Below, piece by piece: positions 35,999 through 44,756 of a DNA stretch of 64,000 nt (position 1 is the first letter of the stretch; the number at the start of each line of letters is the position of its first letter). The translations under genes were made by a program, and so were the position numbers. Source of the stretch: Rhodanobacter sp. A1T4 (lineage in GTDB: Bacteria; Pseudomonadota; Gammaproteobacteria; Xanthomonadales; Rhodanobacteraceae); NCBI RefSeq assembly GCF_014207185.1, contig NZ_JACHCP010000007.1:124001-188000 (forward strand). Reading direction: 5' to 3'. Below the pieces are notes generated by a model, which searched no databases, was not told where the DNA came from, and worked only from the letters and a program-made list of their open reading frames with translations.

Positions 35999-37705
35999 AT
36001 GCTCAAGAGGATAGGGCTTACGCCCTGGCCGCAACAGCTAGTCATCGTCGTGGCATTCTGCGGAGCGTACCTGCTGCTGCGCAGCGTTTCGTTGGTCTAT
36101 TACGGTTACTGGATGCCCCAAGCCGGGATCTGGCTGGCTGGTGTGCTGCTGCTGCCGCGTCGGTTCTGGGCGGCCCTGCTGGTCACCAATCTCGTGGCTT
36201 TTATCCCCGTCGCTTATGCCTGTTTTGACCAATACGGTTGGAGTGGGTCGCTATTGCATCTGATTCCGACATCGGCTTTTGCCATGGTGGTGGCATGGCC
36301 GCTGCGTGCACATCTCCCTGGCACGGTATCCGGCAAGTGGGTACTCGAATCGATCACAGCCAAGCATATGGCGGCGCTGCTGGGCTGTACCTTCGCCTTC
36401 GCGCTGCTTTCAGCAGCCGATAGCACCTTGCAACTTATTCTGACGTTTCAGCCGGAAGATAACGGTCCCGCCTGGGTTTGGCTTTGGGCGCCGCGCTATC
36501 TATTGGGAACCTATCTGGGCTGTCTGACGGTGGGGCCGCTGGCGCTGGCCATCCACCAAGCCGTTCGTCGGGCGGACTCCTGGCGTGACCTGGGTCGGCA
36601 GATGGGCAGCAGCCGTCTATTGCTCGAAGGCGTGGTGCTCGGACTGGCGTGCGTCGGGCTGCTGACGGCGATGGGCGTGGGTGTCGCCGGCGACATATGG
36701 CGTCAGGCCGCGCGTATGGCCCTGTTTTTGCCAGTGGCTTGGATGGCCGTGCGCTATGGCTGGCAGGGCGCCGCGGTGGGCGGCACCGCCGCCAGCGTTG
36801 GCATCCTGCTGAGCATGCCCGCGCACTACGATCCGGGCGTCATCAGCGCGCAGAACTTTATGGCCATTTTTCTCACGGTGTTACTGCCGCTGGGAGCGAA
36901 GATCAACTGGCTCAATGAGCAGGAGCGGCAGCTGGCGAGCGATCATGTGCAGGTCCGGCAAGCGGCGCGCCATGAAATCTATCAGGGCGAGCTGCGGCTA
37001 CGTCGTGGCATGGAGATGCAGGGACAGGCCCATGATTACATCAAGGAGGGTTATGGCCGCCTGCTCGAACGCGTCCGCGACGTGCTTCCTGAAAATGAGC
37101 TGCATTACTTCCGTACACTGCTGCTTCTGGTCCAGCGTTTCACGTCCTCGGTGCAAGAGAGTTTTCTTCCATCGCCGTGGCAGTGGCCACGCCTGGGCTT
37201 GCCTACGGCGCTCTGGGGCGGCGCGATCGCTGAAACCATGGAAGAATGTGGCATCATCTTCGATGGCCACGTCTCGGAGCGGGTAAATCTGCTGACGCCA
37301 GGCGCGCAGTGGACGCTCTACCGGCTGGCCTGCGAAGCGGTGGCATATACGCTGATGCAATCGCCAGCCACGCCATGTATCCGCCTCTACGTACGGGTGA
37401 TGATGGTGGGACCGACGCGCAACATACCCTGGACAATGCTGGTCGTGGCCGGCGAACCCGAACCGCCCACGGCGCAGCCCCTGCTGATCGCGCTACCCAA
37501 GAGCAGCCACTTGCTACTGTCTCGACTCGGCGCCATGGGTTTGGATCTTGCCGGTATGCGGGATCGGGCCAGCCTTTACCAAGGCAGGCTGCGCTCCAAC
37601 AAGCGTCGGCAACGTATTAGCGTGTCGTTGCTGGATACACCTGACGTAAAGCTCGACGCTGGATTCGCCGCAAATAAAGGTCGACGCGCAGTTAGCGTGG
37701 CGTGA
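35999..37705 (+). CDS. MASE1-domain integral membrane protein with degenerate kinase-like C-terminus
   Basis: 568 residues from ATG 35999 (TGGAG 6 nt upstream). The first 300 residues form about eight to ten membrane helices with MASE1-like features (GYWMPQAGIWLAGVLLLPRR, GTYLGCLTVGPLALAIH, GWQGAAVGGTAASVGILLSM, NFMAIFLTVLLPLGAKINWL). The cytoplasmic part begins with a helix (NEQERQLASDHVQVRQAARH) where a histidine kinase dimerisation domain would be, and has a later block (ERVNLLTPGAQWTLYRLACEAVAYTL) resembling the N-box helix. Clear H-box (HExxxP), G1 and G2 motifs are absent. It may be a sensor or scaffold that lost kinase activity, or a divergent HPK7-like kinase. No response regulator is adjacent. 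Confidence 0.75.
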   Translation: MLKRIGLTPWPQQLVIVVAFCGAYLLLRSVSLVYYGYWMPQAGIWLAGVLLLPRRFWAALLVTNLVAFIPVAYACFDQYGWSGSLLHLIPTSAFAMVVAWPLRAHLPGTVSGKWVLESITAKHMAALLGCTFAFALLSAADSTLQLILTFQPEDNGPAWVWLWAPRYLLGTYLGCLTVGPLALAIHQAVRRADSWRDLGRQMGSSRLLLEGVVLGLACVGLLTAMGVGVAGDIWRQAARMALFLPVAWMAVRYGWQGAAVGGTAASVGILLSMPAHYDPGVISAQNFMAIFLTVLLPLGAKINWLNEQERQLASDHVQVRQAARHEIYQGELRLRRGMEMQGQAHDYIKEGYGRLLERVRDVLPENELHYFRTLLLLVQRFTSSVQESFLPSPWQWPRLGLPTALWGGAIAETMEECGIIFDGHVSERVNLLTPGAQWTLYRLACEAVAYTLMQSPATPCIRLYVRVMMVGPTRNIPWTMLVVAGEPEPPTAQPLLIALPKSSHLLLSRLGAMGLDLAGMRDRASLYQGRLRSNKRRQRISVSLLDTPDVKLDAGFAANKGRRAVSVA

Positions 37706-37801
37706 GACTGGCGACAAGACGGTGATGCAATAGCGACGGCTGCATGGAATACGTTTGGTACTTAAACTGATGAATGTGAATTCGCGAACAGAGGGGACAC
37801 C

Positions 37802-38317
37802 ATGATTCGACACAATGTATTGCGTGCACCATTGTTGGCTGGGTTGATCGCCGGCATTGTGGCGCTGCCCGCCATGGCACAGCAGACTGGAACAAGTCAG
37901 CAACAGTCGGGGCTGGGACAGTCATGGCCGCAGGCGAAAAATGTCAGTGCGGCGCCCGGCTGGCGCGTCTACGTCTTCGTGCAGGACGAGGTCAAGTACA
38001 TCCAGGTCAACGATCTCGTCGGCACGGTACGCGCGACGGTGGCGACGGCGAACGGCTATTTTCTCGTGCTGCCGCTAGGTGCCGATGCGCAACGCGTGTC
38101 CACGCCGGCGCGGCCGCTGGCGGCGGCCCTCAACAGCACGGCGCCGGCCATCATGGTCTATCAGGATAATGCCGTGCAGCTGACGGCCCGCTATCAAAGC
38201 GATGGCAGTACCGTATGGACGGCCACCGCCAAGACATCGCCAAAGACCACGACAACACCGGCGTTAGCTCCGGCAGACGCAGCCTGTCCTCCGTGCGCCG
38301 GCGTCACCCCGCTATAG
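37802..38317 (+). CDS. Small secreted hypothetical protein
   Basis: 171 residues with a signal peptide MIRHNVLRAPLLAGLIAGIVALPAMAQQ. The mature part has a Gln/Ser-rich segment, then a compact domain (GWRVYVFVQDEVKYIQVNDL, VRATVATANGYFLVLPLG, DAQRVSTP) and a Thr/Pro/Ala-rich tail ending CPPCAG. I recognise no functional family; similar short secreted proteins occur in Xanthomonadales. It is 96 bp after the MASE1 gene on the same strand, and a perfect hairpin lies 25 bp after its stop. The CPPC motif resembles a thioredoxin-type CxxC but no thioredoxin fold is apparent. Confidence 0.7.
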   Translation: MIRHNVLRAPLLAGLIAGIVALPAMAQQTGTSQQQSGLGQSWPQAKNVSAAPGWRVYVFVQDEVKYIQVNDLVGTVRATVATANGYFLVLPLGADAQRVSTPARPLAAALNSTAPAIMVYQDNAVQLTARYQSDGSTVWTATAKTSPKTTTTPALAPADAACPPCAGVTPL

Positions 38318-38341
38318 CCATCGAAAACCTTTCCGTGGGAA

Positions 38342-38364
38342 GCCGGGTGCGCATCGCACCCGGC
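38342..38364 (+). terminator. Hairpin after the secreted protein gene
   Basis: GCCGGGTGCG and CGCACCCGGC form a perfect 10-bp stem around a CAT loop, 25 bp after the stop at 38317. There is no T-run, so termination is only likely, not certain; it may be the 3' end of the transcript. Confidence 0.55.
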
Positions 38365-38372
38365 GTGCGCCA

Positions 38373-38600
38373 CTACGCCGCCTGCCGTCCTTCGTTGCGC
38401 AATCGCTCCTCGGCCACCCCGAAATAACCATCCGACATTTTCACGCCTACAAATGGTGGCTGGCTAGCAGCGCGGCAATGCCCGTCGTGGCACTACTCAT
38501 AAAAGGATCGAACACCGTCCTGTTCGGCTTCACGATCGCTACCGGCTTTTCCATCAGCGATTCGAGCTTACCGACCTGATGCAGCACATCGCGGCACAGA
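38373..38600 (-). pseudogene. C-terminal remnant of a DNA methyltransferase
   Basis: On the minus strand a frame reads KLESLMEKPVAIVKPNRTVF then DPFMSSATTGIAALLASHH, the equivalent of the DPFxGSGTTGxAA SAM-binding motif of DNA N4/N6 methyltransferases. A one- or two-base lesion near 38443 then shifts the frame to FVGVKMSDGYFGVAEERLRN ending EGRQAA and TAG at 38373-38375. The N-terminal target-recognition region and catalytic (D/N)PPY motif are not found upstream in the window. SSATTG in place of GSGTTG would also damage cofactor binding. This type is often carried by phages, which fits the other debris in this 700-bp interval. Confidence 0.75.
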
Positions 38601-38733
38601 GGGCCCCCAGATGGCGCCGCGCTTGCGCTATGCCAGTCGCATGCTGCTCGGCTTCACCAAGGGCGATCGCTGCATGATCCGTGACCTATTGATTGATCAT
38701 CTTCGTAATACATAGCAAGTCTGGGATCGGACT

Positions 38734-38958
38734 CTAAAACTTCGTGCCACTCAGAATCGGGAGCGTCGCCAACACCTGAGCGGCCGGAATCACCGGCCCG
38801 AATCCGGCCGTCCCCGTCGACCCCAAGCCGAGCACCTACGCCTGCCCAAACTCGTGCAAACGGTCATTGATCAGCACAAAGGTGAGGCCATGCCATGTCG
38901 ATGCGACGCGCGCCTGCACGCCCCATAAGTCGTTTATAAGCCATCCCCGCGATACTCT
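38734..38958 (-). pseudogene. Unidentified gene fragment with internal stop
   Basis: The minus strand reads GWLINDLWGVQARVASTWHG then LTFVLINDRLHEFGQA, a TAG, and VLGLGSTGTAGFGPVIPAAQ then VLATLPILSGTKF and a stop, all in one frame. The composition (balanced, with hydrophobic/glycine patterning) looks like real protein sequence broken by one nonsense codon. I do not recognise the family. No start codon or ribosome binding site is seen. It lies just upstream of the response regulator gene. Confidence 0.4.
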
Positions 38959-39017
38959 GCGCCGTGGTCCATGCCGCTCCGACACACGCGGTGATGTGAC
39001 ATCCGTAGGAGCACACG

Positions 39018-39683
39018 TTGCACATCATCCTTGTGGAAGACGATACCCAACTCGGCGCGGCGATCCAGCGTGCGCTGGAGCGTCTTGCCTATACCGTGAC
39101 CTGGCTGCACGACGGCCGCGCTGCGCTCATCGCTCTGCGCGATGAAACCGCCGACCTGGTACTGCTCGATCTCGGCCTGCCGGGCAAAGATGGCCTGGAA
39201 GTGTTGATCGAAGCACGCCGCAACAACATAAAGACGCCGGTGCTGGTGATGACGGCGCGCGACACGCTTGAGGCACGCGTGGCCGGACTGGATGCGGGTG
39301 CCGATGATTATCTGATCAAGCCGTTCCATCTCGACGAGCTGGGCGCACGCATTCGCTCGCTGACGCGCCGCATGCAGGGCCTCGCCGCCAACCGCATCGA
39401 AGTCGGCGCGCTGAGCCTCGACCTGGGTACGTCCGAGGTAAGCTTCCGCGGCGAGCGGGTTGAACTGACCCGTCGCGAATTTTCGCTGCTGCAGACGCTG
39501 ATGGAACGGGCCGGCCGCTTGGTCCGCCGCGAAAGTCTGGAGAACTCTTTATACGGTCTGGACAATGCGGTCGGCAGCAGCGCTTTGGAAGTGCTGGTAC
39601 ACGCGCTGCGACGCAAGCTGAGCTTCGAGACGATCCAGAACGTGCGCGGCTTCGGCTACATGATTCCGCGGGAACCAAAGTGA
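39018..39683 (+). CDS. OmpR-family response regulator (QseB-like)
   Basis: 221 residues from a TTG start with TAGGAG 6-11 nt upstream. Receiver domain 1-115: acidic pair in LVEDDTQLG, phospho-acceptor Asp51 in LVLLDLGLPGKDG, conserved Thr in LVMTARD and Lys in YLIKPFHLDEL. DNA-binding winged helix 125-218: ELTRREFSLLQTLMERAGRL, NAVGSSALEVLVHALRRKL and IQNVRGFGYM. The stop overlaps the GTG of the sensor kinase (GTGA), so the pair is co-translated. By context it probably controls the efflux operon at 42.3-47.8 kb and/or the beta-propeller gene, but no binding site could be identified. Confidence 0.93.
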   Translation: MHIILVEDDTQLGAAIQRALERLAYTVTWLHDGRAALIALRDETADLVLLDLGLPGKDGLEVLIEARRNNIKTPVLVMTARDTLEARVAGLDAGADDYLIKPFHLDELGARIRSLTRRMQGLAANRIEVGALSLDLGTSEVSFRGERVELTRREFSLLQTLMERAGRLVRRESLENSLYGLDNAVGSSALEVLVHALRRKLSFETIQNVRGFGYMIPREPK

Positions 39684-41080
39684 AACCGACAAGCCTGCGT
39701 GCGCGGCTGCGCTGGCTGATCGTTATCGTGCTGGTCGCCGTGCTGGTGCCGCTGGGCGTACTGAGCTTTCAGCGCACAATCAAGGAAGTCGACGAACTGA
39801 TGGATGGGCGGCTGGCGGAGTCGGCACGCACGCTCGAAGTCCTGATCCAGCACACCGGCATCAGCTCGCTGAGCGGACAGGATGGCCAAAGCAGCCTGGT
39901 ACCGGTACCGAACGAAACCGCGATCAAGCTGGCACGCAGCAAGCACGCCTACACGTACGAGGCAGAGGTCGGCTTTCAGGTGTTCGATAGCCTGGGGCGC
40001 CCCATGCTGGCGACGGCCAATGTGATCGACCTGCCCGCGCCGCAACCCGGTGATGCGGATTTTCAGGACCTGCATACCGGGCAATACAACTGGCGCGTTT
40101 ACACGCTGAGAGATGTCGCCGAAGGCGTGACGATTCGCACGGCGGAGCGTTACGACAGTCGCAACGGCATTCTGCATGCGCTGTGGCTCGATCATGGCGT
40201 GCCGCTGGTGATCGGGCTTCCGCTGCTGGCGCTGCTGGTCGGCTGGGCAGTAAAGCGTGGATTGCAACCGCTGGCATCTTTGGCGCAGGCGCTGTCGTCG
40301 CGCGAGCCAGGCAGTCGCAAGCCGATTCATCTGGGCCAGGCGCCGCTGGAACTGCAACCGGTGCTTGCGGCGCTCAACGGACAACTCGAACGTCAGGAAG
40401 ATGCGCTCGAACGCGAGCGGCGCTTCAGTGCGGATGTCGCGCACGAACTACGCACGCCGCTGGCGTCGATCATGATCAATCTCGAAAGCGCCATCGCCAC
40501 CAGCAACCTGACCGAAGCGCAGGACAGCCTAGCCGGCGCACAGCACAGTGTTGCTGCACTCGCCCGCCGTATCGAGCAGCTGCTCGCGCTGGCGCGACTG
40601 GAGGCTGGCGTGGCATCGGGACAGCGAACCGCGATCGATCTTGTCGAAGTCGCCAGCGACGTCATCGAAGAGCTGACCACGATCATCGCCGACAGCGGCG
40701 TGCAACTCGATTTCATGCAACAAAGTCCGCAGGTGATCGTGCAGGGCTACGAGGCAGCACTGGCGGCGCTGCTGCGCAACCTGATCGAAAACGCCTTGCG
40801 ACATGTTCCGCAGGGCGGGCAAGTTCAGCTGATCATCGAGCGGGGCGCAAAGGAGGCCACGCTGGACGTGATCGATGATGGACCCGGCATTCCGACGGAG
40901 CAGCGCGCCGCCGTGTTTGCGCGCTTTCACCGGGAGAAGTCCAGCCGGGGCGATGGTTATGGCCTTGGCCTCTCGATAGTGCAGCGCGCTGCCGAACTGC
41001 ACGGCGCATCGATCGAACTGCTCGACTCCCCTTTCGGCACAGGTCTGCGCGTGCGGGTGGCTATTCCGCTCGGCGAATGA
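39680..41080 (+). CDS. Two-component sensor histidine kinase (QseC-like)
   Basis: 466 residues from GTG 39680. TM1 at about 11-29 and TM2 at about 174-190 enclose a periplasmic sensor domain of some 145 residues of the 2CSK_N type (EVDELMDGRLAESARTLEVL, GQYNWRVYTLRDVAEGVTI). A short HAMP-like linker follows, then the H-box FSADVAHELRTPLASI with His255, the N-box LIENALRHVPQGG and G boxes DDGPGIPTEQ and GYGLGLSIVQRAAELHG. This is the QseC/PmrB-like architecture. The ligand is not evident; related kinases sense cations, polymyxins or metals. It is co-transcribed with the preceding response regulator and convergent with the next gene. Confidence 0.93.
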   Translation: MKPTSLRARLRWLIVIVLVAVLVPLGVLSFQRTIKEVDELMDGRLAESARTLEVLIQHTGISSLSGQDGQSSLVPVPNETAIKLARSKHAYTYEAEVGFQVFDSLGRPMLATANVIDLPAPQPGDADFQDLHTGQYNWRVYTLRDVAEGVTIRTAERYDSRNGILHALWLDHGVPLVIGLPLLALLVGWAVKRGLQPLASLAQALSSREPGSRKPIHLGQAPLELQPVLAALNGQLERQEDALERERRFSADVAHELRTPLASIMINLESAIATSNLTEAQDSLAGAQHSVAALARRIEQLLALARLEAGVASGQRTAIDLVEVASDVIEELTTIIADSGVQLDFMQQSPQVIVQGYEAALAALLRNLIENALRHVPQGGQVQLIIERGAKEATLDVIDDGPGIPTEQRAAVFARFHREKSSRGDGYGLGLSIVQRAAELHGASIELLDSPFGTGLRVRVAIPLGE

Positions 41081-41110
41081 TCGGCGGCGATCGATATGCC
41101 ACCCACCCTC

Positions 41111-42145
41111 TCAGGGCTTACCGACGACCAGGACCGCAAAGCTTCCGGCTACGATGGATGGATGTCCATTTGCCTGTTTGGTGTCGCCGAATTTCGCAGC
41201 GGACAGATACAGGCGATGTGACTGCGGATCGAGTGCCAGCGTACGCGCGCTGACCCGGGTGACAATCGTGCTTTTCACCGTGTAGTGATCCGGATCGTCC
41301 TCGTGGATGGCAGTGATCGTGCCGCTTTCACCGTTAGAGCTGTAGACCACCGATGCCGCGTCGTCGAATACCACCGCATCCGGGCCATTGCCGATCGGCA
41401 GCGTTGCCACCAGATGGCCGCTGCCCGCATCGAGTACCGTCATCTTCTGGTTATCGCAGACCGAGAACAGCCGGTGATGCTCGCGGTCGATGGCCAGGCC
41501 GCTGGGCGACTCGCACGGCGCCAGCGGCCACGTGTTGAGCACGGTGTTGCTGCGCGAGTCGAGCTGCACCAGCTCGGATTTGTCCTCGATATTGACGTAG
41601 ACATGACCGGCGCCATCGGACACCGCAAACTCCGGCTTGCCGGGCAGCGCAATGGTGGCTACCACACTATTTTTTTGCGGATCGATCACGCTGACGTTGC
41701 CGCTCTTGCCATTGAAGGTCAACACGTGATGCGAGGCAGTGTCGTACACGATCGCGTCGGGTTTTTCGCCTGTGCCTGTGATCACCGCCACGGGTTTCAA
41801 CGTATCCAGATCGAACGCGGTGACGGTGGCATTTTTGCCATTGCTGGTGAAACCGCGCTTGAGGTCCTGCGCCACGGCAATGCCGTGCACGCCCTTGGTA
41901 TCGGCAATCGTTCCGATCTGCTTCGCGTGCTGCAGGTCGATTACCAGCACGCGATCACCGCGGCTGACAAACAGGTGATGGCGCTGCGCGTCAACGCTCA
42001 GATAATCCCAGCCGCCGTCACCGCCGAGATTCATTCGCGAGAGCACTTGATCGTTGTCCGCTGCCTGGCCAGCGCTCGCACCCAGCGGAACAGTCAACGC
42101 CAGCGCAAGCGCCGCAGGCAGAAGATGACGGAAAAGGGTTTGCAT
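41111..42145 (-). CDS. Secreted YVTN-type beta-propeller protein
   Basis: 344 residues with a signal peptide MQTLFRHLLPAALALALTVPLGASAG. The remainder is a seven-bladed propeller of YncE/YVTN type: repeated units such as HHLFVSRGDRVLVIDLQ, GIAVAQDLKRGFTSNGKNATVTAFD, GNVSVIDPQKNSVVATIALPG and GPDAVVFDDAASVVYSSNGESGTI. Such proteins are periplasmic; YncE binds DNA in vitro, but the role is generally unknown. It is convergent with the sensor kinase and divergent from the efflux operon (182 bp between), so it may share the same regulatory region. Confidence 0.88.
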   Translation of the reverse strand: MQTLFRHLLPAALALALTVPLGASAGQAADNDQVLSRMNLGGDGGWDYLSVDAQRHHLFVSRGDRVLVIDLQHAKQIGTIADTKGVHGIAVAQDLKRGFTSNGKNATVTAFDLDTLKPVAVITGTGEKPDAIVYDTASHHVLTFNGKSGNVSVIDPQKNSVVATIALPGKPEFAVSDGAGHVYVNIEDKSELVQLDSRSNTVLNTWPLAPCESPSGLAIDREHHRLFSVCDNQKMTVLDAGSGHLVATLPIGNGPDAVVFDDAASVVYSSNGESGTITAIHEDDPDHYTVKSTIVTRVSARTLALDPQSHRLYLSAAKFGDTKQANGHPSIVAGSFAVLVVGKP

Positions 42146-42327
42146 AGGGCTGCCTGCTCGGAGAGGGTGGATGCGTTATGCCGCCCAGCATGAAAGCGTC
42201 TGCTTATCGCAGGCTTAGTGAAGCCCTCCCGGGAAACGCTTTCGCGAGATTGTCATACCGAACAAAGTCACTACTAAGCCACATCCGCTAGCGTAACGAG
42301 ACACATCAGGCAGACTCGGAGCGCGGC

Positions 42328-43713
42328 TTGTCGCGATCACTCACATGGCGAGCGTCAGGCGCACGACCAAATTCGACATCGTGGTCGCGTACGTCCGTTG
42401 CCGGTCTATTGCTGAGCTGCGCGACGTTGCTCGGTGGATGTGCCACCTATCGTCCTGCGCCGCTGCCGACGGCGGTCGAGCTGCCGGATGATGTAACCCA
42501 TCTTCAGGGTGCACCGACCGACGGCCGTGCGCTCGACATGCTTGCGTTCCAACGCTTGGTATTGCTCAACAATCCCGACCTGCGCGCCGCACGCGCCCAG
42601 CACGACGTTGCACAGGCACAAATGCTTCAGGCCGGGCTGCTGCCGAATCCTTCCGTCAATGGCAGCATCGGCTATCTCATCTCCGGCGTAGGCGACGCCA
42701 CCGCGTGGACCGCCGGCATCAGCGAGGACATCCGCTCACTGGTCACGCTGGCGCCGCGACGGCAGGCGGCAAAGGCCGCCGCTGCCGAGGTCGACGCCAG
42801 TTTGCTGTGGCAGGAATGGCAGACCCTCGGCAAGACGCAAATGCTGGTCGTTGATCTGGTTGAGGGTGAAAGACTGCGGGCATTGCAAAGTCACACGCTG
42901 ACTCAGCTGGAACAACGCAACCAGCAGCTGCGCAAAAGCATCGCCGAAGGTAACACCGATCTGACCGCGGCCTCGCCGGATTTTGTGGCGGCGGCGGATG
43001 CCCGTACGTCCTACGATGATCTGCAACGTCGTCTGCTTGGCCAGCAGCATGAATTGGCGGCGTTGCTCGGTGTCGCAGCAGATGCGGCAATCCCGCTGCC
43101 AGCGACACTCAACCTGCCCGCACCCGATGCGGATAGCATCCGCAGCAGCGCAAAGAGTATCGAACGTCGCCGGCCCGATCTGGTCGCCCTGCAGCTTGGC
43201 TATCAGGCACAGGAAGCGACCTTGCGCGCGGCCGTGCTGGCCCAGTTCCCGATGCTGTCGATAGGCTACGCTGCCTCGCAGGACAACAGTCGTGTGCGCA
43301 ACGGCGGTCCTGCGATTACCTTCGATCTGCCGATCTTCGATCGCAACCAGGGCAATATCGCCATCGCGAAAGCAACGCGGCAGCAGTTGCATGACGAATA
43401 CTTTGCGCGGCTGACCGCGGCGCACAGTGAAGTCGATGCGCTGCTCACCGAACAATCGCAGGCGCGTGCCCAACTCGCCGAGCTGTTGCCGGCGTTGCCG
43501 GCAGCCATCCACGATGCCGACCAGGCAACCAGCGCGCAGCAGCTGGGACTGATCGATCTGCGCACCTACGTGGATCTGATCGTGGCCGCGCAGAGCCACC
43601 AGGCCGCGGCGATTACGCTGCAGCAGACCGTGCTGGAGCAGCAGGTCGCCATGGATACGCTGCTTGGCACTGGCATGCCCGATTCCCTTTCCCAGGATGT
43701 CATCGCGCCATGA
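42328..43713 (+). CDS. TolC-family outer-membrane factor lipoprotein
   Basis: 461 residues from TTG at 42328 with GGAG 9-12 nt upstream; no ATG precedes the lipobox SCATLLGGCATYRP. Outer-membrane efflux protein domains are seen in two repeats: ALDMLAFQRLVLLNNPDLRA, DVAQAQMLQAGLLPNP and, later, RRPDLVALQLGYQAQEATLR, VLAQFPMLSIGYA and FDLPIFDRNQGNIAIAKATR. It forms the trimeric channel of the pump encoded by the next two genes. Coupled to the adaptor gene by a 4-nt overlap (ATGA). Outer-membrane lipoprotein channels of this kind (OprM-like) accompany RND pumps. Confidence 0.9.
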   Translation: MSRSLTWRASGARPNSTSWSRTSVAGLLLSCATLLGGCATYRPAPLPTAVELPDDVTHLQGAPTDGRALDMLAFQRLVLLNNPDLRAARAQHDVAQAQMLQAGLLPNPSVNGSIGYLISGVGDATAWTAGISEDIRSLVTLAPRRQAAKAAAAEVDASLLWQEWQTLGKTQMLVVDLVEGERLRALQSHTLTQLEQRNQQLRKSIAEGNTDLTAASPDFVAAADARTSYDDLQRRLLGQQHELAALLGVAADAAIPLPATLNLPAPDADSIRSSAKSIERRRPDLVALQLGYQAQEATLRAAVLAQFPMLSIGYAASQDNSRVRNGGPAITFDLPIFDRNQGNIAIAKATRQQLHDEYFARLTAAHSEVDALLTEQSQARAQLAELLPALPAAIHDADQATSAQQLGLIDLRTYVDLIVAAQSHQAAAITLQQTVLEQQVAMDTLLGTGMPDSLSQDVIAP

Positions 43714-44756
43714 ACATGCGTCTTCGCCCGTTTGTCCTGCCAACTTTGGCGCTGACGCTTGCCGCTTGCGGCGGCGCCACGACAGACAGCGGCGACAGCG
43801 ACAAGATCAGCGCGGCGGTAACCACCCAGGCGGTGCATCAGGGCAGTCTGCCGGACATCATCAGCGCTTATGGCACGGCCACGCCGACGATCGATGCAGC
43901 ATCCACGCTAAACATCCAGGCCGAAGGCGCGGTGACCCAATTCGATGTCACCGCCGGCACCGCCGTGCACCGCGGTCAGCACCTGCTCACCTTCACGCTT
44001 TCACCGGCGGCGGTGGCGGCGTATCAGCAGGCGCGTACGGCGTTGAACGTTGCGCGCGCGCAGCGCGAGCACACCGCGCAGTTGCTGTCGCATCAACTCG
44101 CCATACGCGATCAATTGGCGCAGGCAGACAAGGCGGCCAGCGACGCGCGCTCCGCACTCGATGCGCTGCGCAGACAGCAGGGCGACGGCACCACGGTCGA
44201 GCTGCTCGCACCGGTCGACGGCATCGTCAGCAGCATCGCGGCCACGCGCGGCGATACCTTGCAGCCGGGCGCACCGCTGCTCTCGCTGGCGCGCGGCGGC
44301 GGCGTGGTAGTCAGCGTCGGCATCGAGCTGGATCCGCAGCATGCGCCCGTGCCCGGCGACAAAGTCATGCTGGTGCCATTGGGCGCGGGAGCTTCGGTCA
44401 CCGGCGTGGTGAAACGCGTCGCCGGCATGCTCGACACGCGTACACATCTGCAGAACGCGGATATCACGCCCGACGGCACCGTGATCGCCGGCATGGGTTA
44501 TCGCGCCGACATCACCGTCGGCCAATGGCGTGGCTGGCTGGTACCGCGCGATGCGCTGGTCGGTGATGGCAGCACGTGGCAGGTGTATCAGGTGGCCGAC
44601 AGCAAGGCGGTCAAGATTCCAGTCACCCTTGTTGGCGAGTCGGATACGGTCTCGGTGGTCAGCGGCGCACTGGATGCACAGCGCCCGCTCGTCGTCGTAG
44701 GCAATACGCAAATCGATGACGGCATGGCAGTTCGCATGGCGGAGCCGTCGAAGTGA
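43710..44756 (+). CDS. RND efflux periplasmic adaptor (lipoprotein)
   Basis: 348 residues. The signal MNMRLRPFVLPTLALTLAAC has a lipobox, so it is likely lipid-anchored. Membrane fusion protein features: ISAYGTATPTIDAASTLNIQ, GAVTQFDVTAGTAVHRGQHLL (lipoyl domain), a short alpha hairpin with AAVAAYQQARTALNVARAQ, then VELLAPVDGIVSSIAA and a barrel domain to GIELDPQHAPVPGDKV. The short length and short hairpin are typical of adaptors that accompany outer-membrane factor genes of this type. Stop overlaps the RND GTG. It links the permease to the channel. Confidence 0.9.
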   Translation: MNMRLRPFVLPTLALTLAACGGATTDSGDSDKISAAVTTQAVHQGSLPDIISAYGTATPTIDAASTLNIQAEGAVTQFDVTAGTAVHRGQHLLTFTLSPAAVAAYQQARTALNVARAQREHTAQLLSHQLAIRDQLAQADKAASDARSALDALRRQQGDGTTVELLAPVDGIVSSIAATRGDTLQPGAPLLSLARGGGVVVSVGIELDPQHAPVPGDKVMLVPLGAGASVTGVVKRVAGMLDTRTHLQNADITPDGTVIAGMGYRADITVGQWRGWLVPRDALVGDGSTWQVYQVADSKAVKIPVTLVGESDTVSVVSGALDAQRPLVVVGNTQIDDGMAVRMAEPSK

